DNA of 64,000 nt from Bacillota bacterium (GTDB lineage: Bacteria; Bacillota_I; Bacilli_A; Izemoplasmatales; UBA1188). A program made the position numbers and the translations under genes. Position 1 is the stretch's first letter. Every line of letters starts with the position of its first letter. Where the stretch lies: the NCBI GenBank assembly GCA_023410715.1, contig JAEYPN010000011.1, forward strand, positions 1-64,000, read 5' to 3'. Shown here piece by piece: positions 1 through 9,700 of this stretch. Below the pieces are notes generated by a model. It searched no databases and was not told where the DNA came from. It saw only the letters and a list, made by a program, of their open reading frames with translations.

Positions 1-171
1 TGATGAATACAATTTTAAAGGATCATCAAGGATATTTAAAGGTTTTGGATTAGCTTTAGGTGAACTACAACAAAAGCTAATCGATAAATATCAAATATAA
101 AAGATTTAAAACACTAAGGACTTTAAAATACTTAATTAAAAAGAAAGTACACAAAATTCTTGACACTACCA
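1..171 (+). mobile_element. Truncated IS256-like insertion sequence, right end
   Basis: The first 171 bases match, almost base for base, the sequence at about 48842-49012: the same transposase C-terminus, the same 70-base 3' tail and the same terminal bases ending TTGACACTACC. The two copies diverge immediately after this point, which places the element boundary at about 170-171. The left part lies outside the window or is deleted, so whether the copy is whole cannot be judged. Confidence 0.75.
2..100 (+). pseudogene. IS256-family (mutator-type) transposase, C-terminal fragment
   Basis: The frame starting at base 2 reads through to a TAA at 98-100 and encodes the extreme C-terminus of a transposase. 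It contains the run FKGFGLALGELQQKLIDKY, the GF...ELQ signature found at the end of IS256/mutator transposases. The same residues close the longer fragment at 48675-48941. Upstream of about base 14 the two copies no longer agree. This could be the tail of an intact gene cut by the window edge, or a fragment. Confidence 0.65.
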
Positions 172-189
172 TTAGTAGTTTATTAAAAT
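160..189 (+). promoter_or_regulatory. Possible outward promoter at the IS end
   Basis: A consensus -35 box TTGACA (160-165) is part of the IS terminus and points outward. TAAAAT (184-189) in the flanking DNA follows 18 bases later. Transcription would run antisense to the lipoprotein gene at 239-829. The second copy of the same end has an equivalent arrangement. The -10 lies in AT-rich DNA, so chance is possible. Confidence 0.35.
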
Positions 190-238
190 TTATAGCTTTA
201 TTTAACTACTTTAAATAATTTGCATAAGTTTTTTATTT

Positions 239-829
239 TTATAATGATGGATTAAAATAAAATGTTATTACTTTATAATCTTTAAAAAAATTAGGAAAAA
301 GACTAGATGATTCATCATATTCTTTAGAGTCAATTTTTATTGTTTTTATATCAATTCGTATTTTATTTGCAGTACTAGGATCTAATCCTGTATCATAATC
401 AAAATCAGCGGTAAAATTTAATCTTAATCTTAAATGAACGTTTGTTCTTGTAAGTTTTGATATATCCAAATATATATAATAATGATCGATTTGATCTCCT
501 ACTTTAGGTAAAGATTCAAAGTCACATTTTATTAGTTCTTCTTGATCCTTCACTTTTAAAAGAAACGCTACTTTATATATTTTTTTATCCTTCCTGTTCA
601 TAATTAAATTAGAAGAGTCAGCTTGTTCAGTTTCACTTTCAGTAGCTAATGATAAATTAATAAATATTTTTTCTACAATGATATCTTCATAAAGAATAAA
701 TTCATCACCTATATAACTATATGTTCCTTCATTAAATGAATATTTTTCCTTTTTATAGCAACCAGAAAGCAAGAAAAGAGATAAACCTATAACTAAAGAA
801 AAACAAATTTTTAATATCTTATTAATCAT
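239..829 (-). CDS. Hypothetical lipoprotein
   Basis: A 196-residue protein with a short basic start, a hydrophobic stretch (residues 5-22) and a lipobox LLSGC with the modified cysteine at position 24. It should therefore be a lipid-anchored surface protein. The mature part is predominantly charged and beta-prone, and I recognise no domain. ATG at 827-829 is the first in-frame start after an upstream stop. The only strong Shine-Dalgarno sequence lies about 41 bases upstream, separated by a hairpin (see 827-876). It is monocistronic, on the same strand as the block above it but about 835 bases from it, and next to an IS end, so it may be accessory. Confidence 0.75.
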   Translation of the reverse strand: MINKILKICFSLVIGLSLFLLSGCYKKEKYSFNEGTYSYIGDEFILYEDIIVEKIFINLSLATESETEQADSSNLIMNRKDKKIYKVAFLLKVKDQEELIKCDFESLPKVGDQIDHYYIYLDISKLTRTNVHLRLRLNFTADFDYDTGLDPSTANKIRIDIKTIKIDSKEYDESSSLFPNFFKDYKVITFYFNPSL

Positions 830-876
830 ATTATCTGCATAATCAACTATGATTTATGATTATGCATTTACCTCCT
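827..876 (-). promoter_or_regulatory. Shine-Dalgarno separated from the start codon by a hairpin
   Basis: On the minus strand AGGAGG (876-871) is followed by 5 bases, then a 9-bp perfect stem (GCATAATCA / TGATTATGC, arms 857-865 and 837-845, 11-base loop), then 7 bases, then the ATG of the lipoprotein gene (829-827). Linear spacing of 41 bases is too long for initiation. Folding the hairpin reduces it to about 12 bases. A six-codon ORF (MHNHKS) also starts 3 bases after the AGGAGG, so a leader peptide is the alternative. Confidence 0.4.
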
Positions 877-1664
877 TTATTGTTTATTTATTATATTTTA
901 TGATAATTTTTAATAAACTATCTTTTTATTGAAAAAATAATTTTTTTTATAACGCCTTATAAACACAACTAATTTTTTTAAGTTGAATTGGCAACTATTT
1001 TTAATACAAATTTTATATAGACAGTTGTTTAAATGTTATTGGTGAACTATCCTATGCTACCATTGGACCTAAGTCAAGTTTTTATACATAAAAAGTTAGA
1101 CTTTTTACAGAAAGCTTAATAAATAATTATCATATATTTGAATACGAATTTTATAATTTAAGGGACTATAAATCATTTTTTTATGATACCATCATTGAAC
1201 AAACTAGAAAATAAATTTTTTATGTAAATTAATAAAATTATACTAGATTATTTTATATATAGATAATAAATCATAACCTATTATTTTTTTGTCGTATGTT
1301 GTCGATATAATTCTTATTTAATTATTAACTATCAAAAAAATAATGAAAATAAATTTAAAATTAATGGCTAAATTTAGCCATTTTTGTTTTTTGTATAATA
1401 AAATTGTAAGAAAATTATATTTAATATGAATATGTTTATTAAGATTTTTTTTGTTATTTTTTTCTTGAAAAGAAATAAAAAAAAGATGATTATAATGGTA
1501 CACCAGAAGTCTCAAACCTCAAGCTCCAAAATAATTCATCTTCAGTTAGTAGTATATCATAAAGATATAATAAATCACAATAAAAAATCTTCAATTTTCA
1601 AATTAAGTGAAAGAGTAAAAGGTTATTACATTATATATGAAGCTCCACTAAATTTATGAAACAA
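830..1664. other. AT-rich intergenic region without a supported gene
   Basis: About 835 bases separate the lipoprotein gene from the DUF2357-like gene. Two overlapping ORFs here (1318-1515 minus, 1426-1659 plus) are low-complexity, Lys/Ile/Asn-rich, lack ribosome-binding sites and lie on opposite strands, so I do not call them. The only distinct structure is the perfect palindrome with T-run at 1363-1392. Confidence 0.6.
1363..1392 (+). terminator. Orphan rho-independent terminator
   Basis: A perfect 20-base palindrome (AATGGCTAAA/TTTAGCCATT, 1363-1382) is followed on the plus strand by TTTGTTTTTT. On the plus strand it reads as an intrinsic terminator, yet no plus-strand gene precedes it. 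On the minus strand it lies about 280 bases past the DUF2357-like gene, but without a good T-run. It may end transcripts started at the IS end or be the remains of a lost gene. Confidence 0.55.
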
Positions 1665-3752
1665 TTACTTCAATACTTTTTCTTCAAACCAATAATATGA
1701 ATTATCCGATTTTATTTGGAAGAATTTCTTATTAATATTGTTTTTTGTAATTTTATAGCTTTCATATTCAGCCTTATTTTCAGGATGAACTAATTTTTTT
1801 AGATTATCAATAGTAATTATTTGACCTTCATTATTCAAAAGCTTAGATAATGAACTAGTAAAAACATAACATTTTTTATTTCTATCATAATAAGCAATTG
1901 GTTGATTTAGTAAATTTACATAACTAAATATATTACGTTTATAGTTTTTCCCAAATAGTGGTTTCCCTTCATTATCTATTGATGTACTACCTTGAATTTT
2001 TTCTAAAACTTTATCATGCATAACTTTAATTTTTTGCTTTTCTTCTTGAAACTTAATAACATCTTGAGCCAAATTTGCATCATGAAGTTTGAGAATATTA
2101 TTTTGTTTTTCATCTTGTAATTGTTTTAATTTAATAAGCGTTTCTTTTTCCTTCGTTACAGATGCTGCCTTAATTTTTTTTCTTTCTTTATTTAAATCTG
2201 CTTGTAAATCATTATAATATTCCAGCAATTCAGCATCTCTTTCACCAATAAGCCGTTTTCTTTCTTCAGTTATTTCTTCTTGTAATTCTTTATTTATCTT
2301 ATTAAACTCAGCTTTCTTAATTTCAGCAATTTTATCAATAAGTTCATTATTAGATTTCTTTTCGTATTCCAAAAGCTTTTCTTGTTTTAAAGCTAATTCT
2401 TCCATCCATTTCTTTTCCAACTCTATTGAATTCAAATAGTCTTTTTCTTTTTCCTCACGAACTATTTTAGCAACTTCATATTTTTTCTTAGCCTCATTAT
2501 AAGCATTAACTGGATCTTCAGATTTAACTAATTTCCTAAAAATATCATTATCAGCATTGATTTCAAAAAAAGATGCATATAAAGCATTTGTTATTTCAAT
2601 AGTATCCCTTAAAGCTTTTTGTAAAGAAACGTGATAATCAAAAGAATCTCCTTCGTTAGCTTCAATTTGTTTTTTAAATAATTCTTTTGCTTTATTGATA
2701 AAATATTCATTTAATCCAACTTCTTCAACTTTTTGTTTTTGTGTTTTTACTTCAACAATAGGAATAGTATAAGAAGTGCTATTTGGACTAGTTCTTACTG
2801 CATCTTCAAAGTTACAATCTTCAGTAACAATATTTTCATCACCATCATTTACTAAAAGGTTTGTAAAGATTAGAAGCATATTTTTATTAATCACATAATC
2901 ATAACTTGATGAAATCGGCATATTAAAATTTGTATTTTCAATTTCATATTCAAAGTTTTGATTTTTATCTAAATAAAGCCAAAGCAAATAAGCATTTTTA
3001 AAGTGGGGGTTTCTCAAAATCATTTGTGTTTTCATGATTGGAGGCACTACTTTACTATACCCTTTCATCAATTCCATAAATGGACTTTTATATAATTGAT
3101 TAATTATTTTTAATAATAGATTCGCTCTTTCATAAACATAATTATTATGTTCCGTAATTTTATTAATACCTGAATTATCTTCTTGATTAATATTTAGCGA
3201 TACCTTATAATTAGCACCATCATAATCAAATTCACTATCAAAGTTAAAATCCAATTTTTTTGTAATTGATAAGTTATTTTTAATAATTTTAACACGTTCA
3301 TTTACAAAATCTTTCAATTTGCAAATCAACGTCATTACAAATCTGTTTTCATAAATTCCATAATCAATTTCCGAGGTATTAGTAAGGATTTTTTTAGGCA
3401 CTACCCCATCTTCAGTTATTTCCATAATATTTTCATTATGGCTTGATAGATTAATTACTGACTCACTACTTATATTTTTAGCAAGCTCTATTGGAACTAC
3501 TTCTTCTTCATATTTTAAATTTGATTTAGCAGTTCTTGCAATCACATTTAAGCTATTTAAATATGATTCTATGGTTTCTATCCATTTGATGTCAAATTTT
3601 TTAGATAGAATTTCCTGTCTTTGAGCAATTTTTCTTTTTCCACGATAGTACGAGTTATAAAATATATTCGGAAATTCATTTTCCATTTCTATTATATTGA
3701 GATTTAACAACAAATCACTCAAGAAGTTCTCAGCATCATACTTTTTTCTCAT
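1665..3752 (-). CDS. DUF2357-like protein with long coiled coil and C-terminal PAS-like domain
   Basis: A 695-residue soluble protein. Residues about 1-400 resemble DUF2357-type proteins, which often sit beside McrB-like AAA ATPases. Residues about 410-580 form a highly charged Lys/Glu-rich coiled coil. Residues about 610-695 look like a PAS domain, with NQPIAYYDRNKKCYVF near its start, LVHPENKAEY in the middle and NSYYWFEE at the end. There is no signal peptide, no membrane segment and no recognisable nuclease motif. The start is supported by AAGAGG 9 bases upstream. It is the last gene of the five-gene block, 13 bases after the AAA ATPase gene, so the two probably work together. I infer a cytoplasmic scaffold or sensor partner; the DUF2357 assignment is from memory and moderate. 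Confidence 0.6.
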   Translation of the reverse strand: MRKKYDAENFLSDLLLNLNIIEMENEFPNIFYNSYYRGKRKIAQRQEILSKKFDIKWIETIESYLNSLNVIARTAKSNLKYEEEVVPIELAKNISSESVINLSSHNENIMEITEDGVVPKKILTNTSEIDYGIYENRFVMTLICKLKDFVNERVKIIKNNLSITKKLDFNFDSEFDYDGANYKVSLNINQEDNSGINKITEHNNYVYERANLLLKIINQLYKSPFMELMKGYSKVVPPIMKTQMILRNPHFKNAYLLWLYLDKNQNFEYEIENTNFNMPISSSYDYVINKNMLLIFTNLLVNDGDENIVTEDCNFEDAVRTSPNSTSYTIPIVEVKTQKQKVEEVGLNEYFINKAKELFKKQIEANEGDSFDYHVSLQKALRDTIEITNALYASFFEINADNDIFRKLVKSEDPVNAYNEAKKKYEVAKIVREEKEKDYLNSIELEKKWMEELALKQEKLLEYEKKSNNELIDKIAEIKKAEFNKINKELQEEITEERKRLIGERDAELLEYYNDLQADLNKERKKIKAASVTKEKETLIKLKQLQDEKQNNILKLHDANLAQDVIKFQEEKQKIKVMHDKVLEKIQGSTSIDNEGKPLFGKNYKRNIFSYVNLLNQPIAYYDRNKKCYVFTSSLSKLLNNEGQIITIDNLKKLVHPENKAEYESYKITKNNINKKFFQIKSDNSYYWFEEKVLK

Positions 3753-3765
3753 TATTCAATACCTC

Positions 3766-5292
3766 TTAAAGAAGCTTGTTAAATGAATCAAGCATTTTTC
3801 TTGATTCAGTAAACTGATCATTACCGAATAATTTATCAAATAGATTTCCAAGTTCTTTTAATTCATCTTGTAAGAATGGTAAATTAAGTGTTTCAAATTT
3901 TCTAATAATCTTTCTCGATACTAAATAATCTAGAGCTTCTAGTTCATCACCACCACAAGCGACATAAACTGGAATAAATGATTTTATTTGTTTCATTACA
4001 CGATTACCAAAAGCAATTTCAAAATTCTTAGAAATAAATGTATCTAATATATTTAAACTTTTTAATATTTCAGGATTTATTTCATACTCTTTCTGAGCAG
4101 TTTCAAATAATTCTTGTATATATTCATAACTCATTTGAATAGGTTCTGTATGTTGATATATGTTATTCACTGATTTTGTATTCATCGAAATTGATGATGC
4201 TCTATCATATACTTTATCGGTAATTGTGAATGTTGAATCATCTTTATTTGCCGTTCCAACAAACCATATGTTTTGTGATACTCGTAATTTACCATCCTCT
4301 AAATGAATAGGGTCGCTTGGTAATTGATCAGGAATTAAATCAATTAACCATTCATCAGGATTAGGCATTTCCAAAACTGACAAGAAATCAGCAAAATAAT
4401 ATTCAACTCTGGCTAAATTCATTTCATCAAGAACAATAAAATTAATATCAGTACGATAAGTAGCTTCATATAATTCTTTTAAAAATTCAGTCTCATTAAA
4501 ACGTTTAGTGAATTCATTTAGATATCCTAACATTTCAGATCTATTTCGCCATGACGGTTGAACAGAAATAATGGCTGCGGGATTACTAAAGAATTTACCC
4601 ATTACATATGGGAGTGATGTCTTACCAGTACCTGAAATACCTTCAAGAATTAATATTTTTGAGGCTGCCATACCAGCAAAGAATGTAGCTATTGTTTTAA
4701 AATCGTAGAACAAACCTAATTCTGCGCCTGCATAATTTATTACTCTTTCAACTAATTCTTTTAAACTTATTTGATTAGCTTCACTCATTTTAGTTGGTAA
4801 AACTGAATATCTGTATTTTTCATCAACTTTTATTAATTTAACGAAACGACCTTTTTCAAGTTTTTTAGGTAGACTAGGAGCGGTCTTATTACCACTTGGA
4901 GTTTCAACAAAACCTTCAGTATTACCTAAGGCAACAGACGCATTATTTCCATCTTGAAGAATTGAAAGTTGTGTATTTAAATTAGCTATTTCAAAGAATA
5001 ATTCATCTTTGGTTTTAGCTTCACGTGTAAAACGAATATATTTCCTAAGTAAAATAAATATTAACACGATAATACCAATAAATAAGCTAATCGTTATTAC
5101 TAAGGCGATGACTGCTAGAATCCATTCAGTCTTATTAAAAGATGCTGAAGCTGATTTAAAATCATATACATATGTTTTAATATTGGGATATAGTAATTGA
5201 TATATTGCATTGAAGACTTGTACAAAAAAATCGCCAATATCTTTGAGCAGTTTTTGGAAAAAATCGATAAACCATTTTGCAAATTGTTCCAT
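3766..5292 (-). CDS. Membrane-anchored McrB/MoxR-like AAA+ ATPase
   Basis: 508 residues. An amphipathic or hydrophobic N-terminus (about 8-36) and a strong transmembrane helix (about 57-83) precede a short coiled region and an AAA_5-type ATPase. The motifs are intact: Walker A GISGTGKT (218-225), Walker B NFIVLDE (284-290) followed by MNLARVEYYF, sensor-1 N349 in GTANKDDST, and an arginine-finger candidate R364 in YDRAS. The MNLARVEYYF and GTANKD signatures are typical of McrB-like ATPases, but those normally lack membrane anchors. The ATPase domain should face the cytoplasm. The gene starts 16 bases after the GGDEF-EAL gene with AAAGAGG 8 bases upstream of ATG. Likely role: an ATP-driven remodelling or gating motor for a surface complex (inference). 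Confidence 0.8.
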   Translation of the reverse strand: MEQFAKWFIDFFQKLLKDIGDFFVQVFNAIYQLLYPNIKTYVYDFKSASASFNKTEWILAVIALVITISLFIGIIVLIFILLRKYIRFTREAKTKDELFFEIANLNTQLSILQDGNNASVALGNTEGFVETPSGNKTAPSLPKKLEKGRFVKLIKVDEKYRYSVLPTKMSEANQISLKELVERVINYAGAELGLFYDFKTIATFFAGMAASKILILEGISGTGKTSLPYVMGKFFSNPAAIISVQPSWRNRSEMLGYLNEFTKRFNETEFLKELYEATYRTDINFIVLDEMNLARVEYYFADFLSVLEMPNPDEWLIDLIPDQLPSDPIHLEDGKLRVSQNIWFVGTANKDDSTFTITDKVYDRASSISMNTKSVNNIYQHTEPIQMSYEYIQELFETAQKEYEINPEILKSLNILDTFISKNFEIAFGNRVMKQIKSFIPVYVACGGDELEALDYLVSRKIIRKFETLNLPFLQDELKELGNLFDKLFGNDQFTESRKMLDSFNKLL

Positions 5293-5308
5293 TTATAAAA
5301 CCTCTTTT

Positions 5309-6694
5309 CTATAGTGAACGACGATATTTTGTAACAAGAGATAATAGATTTTCTTTATCACATGGGAAACCTTCAAGTCCACCTTGTAAATATGTAGCTT
5401 TATTAATAAAGTTCACTACCTCTTCTTTGTCATTAATACCTGTAACAATAATATCAATCATGTTGTCCTTTGCAAAGACATCCAAGTCTATGTTATTTGT
5501 TTTATCAATGATTGCCCCTTTACTAGTTTTAATAAAACTAATATTGTATTCATTGATAATTACTTTTAATCGATTATCAATCTTATTAACTTCTATGCAA
5601 AATTTAAAACCAATTCTTTGTAATTCAATAATGTTTTTCATTAATTTAATTGATGAATTTGCTTCAATTGGATTAATAATTTGAAAAACAACTCGACGAG
5701 GTTCAATTACATACTTATTTGTTAACCGTTGAAATACCTCAATTATGTTATCATTATCAAACTGTTTAATGCTAGTTTGAATAATTAAATAATATTCTTT
5801 AGTATTTAACACTCTAAGAAGATTCATATGAGCCTCAAGCATTTTTTCAAAAACCCATAAGCCCACCCAATACTCATCATTAGATGCTTCTGCATAAAAA
5901 AGTAAATCTCTTAATGAACTAACTTCATTACCTTTATTTTTCCAATTTACAATTACTTCAGTTCCATAAATCTCTTTATTAATGACATCATGAATTGGAT
6001 AATAATAAAGATTAATTTCATCGTTTTGAATAGCTTTTTTAAAAAAATCAAATCTTTCAGGATATATCTCTTTCATTCCTTGATTATATCCTAATACTAA
6101 ATTACCATTTTGACGTTTAATATTTAACATGGTAACTTTTAGATTGTTTAATAATGTGTCTAAGTCACTACCATCATTTTGATAACATGTATAAGCCACA
6201 CTTGCCGTTTTCTGAATATAAACCGTATCATTAATATCAACCCTTTTTTCAGCTGCTTTTTTGAAATTAGAAATAATATGATTTAACTGTTCATCAACAT
6301 ATATCTTTGGTAGATATATAATAAAGTCTGGTCTATTTAACGTTTGGGCCATCTTTCCATGCAATGGCAAATACATTCGCATGTTACTAGCGACTCTTCT
6401 TAAATAATTACTCTCTTCTTCTTTATCAACATATTTCCCAATTGTTTCAAATTGGTCAATACTTACTAATAATAAAGTGAATTCTTTTATATCATGATTT
6501 TTATTAATCTGATATTTTAAAAACTTATGTAAAACCTTATATCTAACAATATCATCAATTGATAATGCTTTCCTTTTCTTATACGATTTTACTTCTTTTC
6601 TAATTATTTTATAAAAAACGAATATTAAAATAGCGAATACAATCAGCAAATTAATTGTTAGGATAGTATTCTTAGTAGATAATAAATAATACAT
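5309..6694 (-). CDS. Degenerate GGDEF-EAL domain protein with N-terminal transmembrane helix
   Basis: I place the start at ATG 6692-6694, because GGAGG (6700-6704) lies 5 bases upstream and overlaps the alternative ATG at 6706. This gives 461 residues. A transmembrane helix (about 10-31) is followed by a GGDEF-like fold whose signature is replaced by RPDFI (about residue 120). An EAL-like domain follows, in which the EAL motif reads EVI (GTEVIVNW, about 246). Both catalytic signatures are lost, so it is probably a non-enzymatic receptor or scaffold, perhaps a cyclic-dinucleotide sensor. It sits 62 bases after the 3701-residue surface gene and 16 bases before the AAA gene, within the same transcription unit. 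The fold call is mine from sequence pattern; the loss of the motifs is visible directly. Confidence 0.7.
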   Translation of the reverse strand: MYYLLSTKNTILTINLLIVFAILIFVFYKIIRKEVKSYKKRKALSIDDIVRYKVLHKFLKYQINKNHDIKEFTLLLVSIDQFETIGKYVDKEEESNYLRRVASNMRMYLPLHGKMAQTLNRPDFIIYLPKIYVDEQLNHIISNFKKAAEKRVDINDTVYIQKTASVAYTCYQNDGSDLDTLLNNLKVTMLNIKRQNGNLVLGYNQGMKEIYPERFDFFKKAIQNDEINLYYYPIHDVINKEIYGTEVIVNWKNKGNEVSSLRDLLFYAEASNDEYWVGLWVFEKMLEAHMNLLRVLNTKEYYLIIQTSIKQFDNDNIIEVFQRLTNKYVIEPRRVVFQIINPIEANSSIKLMKNIIELQRIGFKFCIEVNKIDNRLKVIINEYNISFIKTSKGAIIDKTNNIDLDVFAKDNMIDIIVTGINDKEEVVNFINKATYLQGGLEGFPCDKENLLSLVTKYRRSL

Positions 6695-6720
6695 TTTTGC
6701 CTCCATATGATACCTAAGTT

Positions 6721-6746
6721 GGAAGATAAGATTGCTCTTATCTTCC
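6721..6746 (-). other. Intercistronic hairpin between the 3701-residue gene and the GGDEF-EAL gene
   Basis: A perfect 11-bp stem (GGAAGATAAGA / TCTTATCTTCC) with a 4-base loop lies in the 62-base gap. No T-run follows on the minus strand, so it is not a classical terminator. It could partially terminate, or stabilise a processed 3' end, and so reduce expression of the downstream signalling genes relative to the giants. Confidence 0.5.
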
Positions 6747-6756
6747 TATTATATAA

Positions 6757-9700
6757 TTAAATTACAATTGGTCTTTTTCCCTTTTTCCTTTTACTTGAGA
6801 AAATCAAGATATATACGATAGTTAATATCCATACTAAGAATGCTAAAATTAGCATAACCAGTAAGAAGTAATCTGGAGCAGCATCACGAATAACTGATAC
6901 TTGATAAAATGATACACTACCATCTTCAGCTTGAACTAAGATCATTAATACATTCTTACCAACATCAATTTGATCAGCGCCAGTAACTGAGGCAATTGCA
7001 TTTGCATCTTGCGTGATTGCTTCAATATTCAATTTAGAGACTCCGTTTTTTACAGTTATAGAATAACTCATTATATTCGGATCAAATGTTAATTTGTATT
7101 CACCATTATTAATCTTTAAGTCTTTTAGTTTAGAATTATTGCTTGGTAAATCTTCTTTAATAATATTTATCACATATTTTTCAAGTTGCTTTCCATCAGC
7201 TGATTGAACAAATATGTTAATTTTTGTTCCTTCATCATCAATTACATAAGTTCCAAATCCAATTACTAAGGCATTAGCTAAGTCTTGGGCAGCGCCACTA
7301 ATATTAATCGTCTTAACTTCTTTTTCAACTTTTAACGTATATTCAAATGTAACTGGATCAAAAACTAACCCTTTAAACAATTTAGCAGTTTCAGGACTAT
7401 AGTTTTCATCATCACAAGTATTGATTTGTAATTCTTCAAGTAAAGCATTACTTTGAACATAATTAACGATAATTGTGTAAGTTCGATTATTACCATTTTG
7501 GGCAGTTACAACAATCGCAAATGTCTGTGTGCCTTCTATTAATGTTTGTCCACCAATGTCACCAGTTATTACTGAAGATCGATCCTCAGCAAGAGCACTG
7601 ATAAAAATATTTGTATATTTTAGAATTGATAATGTAATCTCATATTGATTAATATCTGGATTAAAGTTAAGCATGTCTTCTTCATTAATTAATAATTTTA
7701 ATAATTTATTACTTGTTAAGGCCGCTTCCTTTTCAACAATTATTTTATAAGTACCTGTTTGATTTGATCCATCTTGAGAAACAATGTACATCTCAAATTC
7801 GACCGTTTGATTTGATCCAAAACTCTTTGAACCAGCTCCATATACACTAGCTGGTTGGGCAGCAACATTTAAAGTAATTGATGCCATATTATAAGGAACC
7901 TTAATTCGATATTCAAATGTGTTTTGATTAAATGATTGTAAAGCAGCACTGTCAGTACCTAAGTAATCGATACCATTGCTACCGATAAGGGCTAATTCGC
8001 CAACCTCAGCAACTTTACTTAATTCAACTGCACGATAGAAGCTAATTGTATATGTTGTGGTCGTAATACCATCTTCAGCAATTACCATAACTTCAATGAC
8101 AGTATGATATAACCCATCAACTTCAGCTTTTAACCATTTAAAACCACTTCCAGTAACGCCTCTAGCATATTGACTATTAGCTATAGCATTAATCCATACT
8201 GAATTCAATTGCTCATCCTCATCCATATTAATAATATAATTCAAGGATGTTGATGAAAATTGATTATTAAAATAAATTATTGGTCCGCCTTCATACTCGC
8301 GTACTTCAAGTAATTTTAATGAACTATCAGTGCTAGGTGCTTCCCTAACAACTTCAACTTGGTATACTGAACCTTTATCACCATTTTCAGCTATTGCATA
8401 AACTGGAAAGTAATTACTTCCAATCGAAAGGGTCTTTAATCCTGTACCATCGATAGTCGCCATTGAATGCTCTTTATAAGCATTTAATGTTATCGTCGTT
8501 GTTAAGTAAGGAACAGTTACATAATAAACCAATTTATTAGGATCAAATGAAAGTTCAATTGCTTTGTTATTGATACTAATATCCGTAATCGTGTTATTAC
8601 CACTTAAGCAACTTACATTAATGGTATATGTTTTAACATCACCATTTTCAGCACGAACATTAATCTTCCATTGTGTTCTTCCATTAGGAAGTTCAATTAT
8701 ACCTGTGTCCCCAGTCATTAATGAATTAGGATCATTGGTAATTGCCCATAAATTTATTTGTTTGACTTTTTCAGAAACAACGTCAATTGTATAATCAAGT
8801 ACATTCGGATCAAAATTATTTATAGTTTTTCCATCAACGGTTAAATCTTTTAATGAATTATCAGAGCTTGGATCATCCTGAATAATCGTAATCGAATATA
8901 TATTTGATTTATTCATACTCTTAGAAACCATATAAAACTCGATGACAGTTGTCTTATTAGTAATATTATGTCGACCTATTCCATATGGAGTAGCTCCATT
9001 GTTATTACTAATATATAAAGTAACATTTTTAACACCATATGGAACACTAATGAAGTAATCATATTTTGATAATTCAAAATTATATAATCCACTACCATTT
9101 AATCCTAAATAATTAATTGAATCACTACCAACTAATGAAATTTCATTGATTGTATTATCATCATCAGGAGTAGTCTCTCTAGTAACTAATATCTCATAAT
9201 TATTTATTGTAGTTCCATCCTCAGCAGTGACTGTTATCACAAATATTTGTGATGATTGTCCTTGTTCTGTTTTAAGAATATATGTACCATTTCCACTTAG
9301 AGTTGCATTACTACTAGCTTTTATGCCTTCAATTAATAATTCTTTAACATCACTTTGATTAGTTAAATCAATACTATATTTATAAATTGAAGCATCGAAG
9401 CTTGGATTTAACAATAATAAATTATTAGTAGCATTGTCTTTAACTACTAAGCCACTTAAATTAGCATTATTATTAGCAACCAAACGATTCAAACGAATTG
9501 TATATTTAGGCCCCATGGTTCCATCTTCAGCAAGAACAAATAAATTATATTCAATTATTCCTGTTTTAGTTAAAGCATACTCAATAGTAATAGTACGGGC
9601 ATCACCATTAACTAAAGCATATTCATCTTTAGCTGTAGCAATAATTTTTAAAGTTTTATTTGAATATGCAAGGTCGCCTAAATTTAAAACTCCATTTTCA

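Noticed and set aside
1318..1659. Two short overlapping ORFs on opposite strands
   Set aside because: Low-complexity Lys/Ile/Asn composition, no ribosome-binding site, no recognisable domain, and the plus-strand frame runs across the palindromic terminator's neighbourhood without an upstream promoter.
1665..5292. Type IV (McrBC) restriction system
   Set aside because: The ATPase is McrB-like, but it is membrane-anchored, no nuclease motif is visible in its partner, and both genes follow surface genes in one transcription unit. It stays possible only if a hidden nuclease fold is found.
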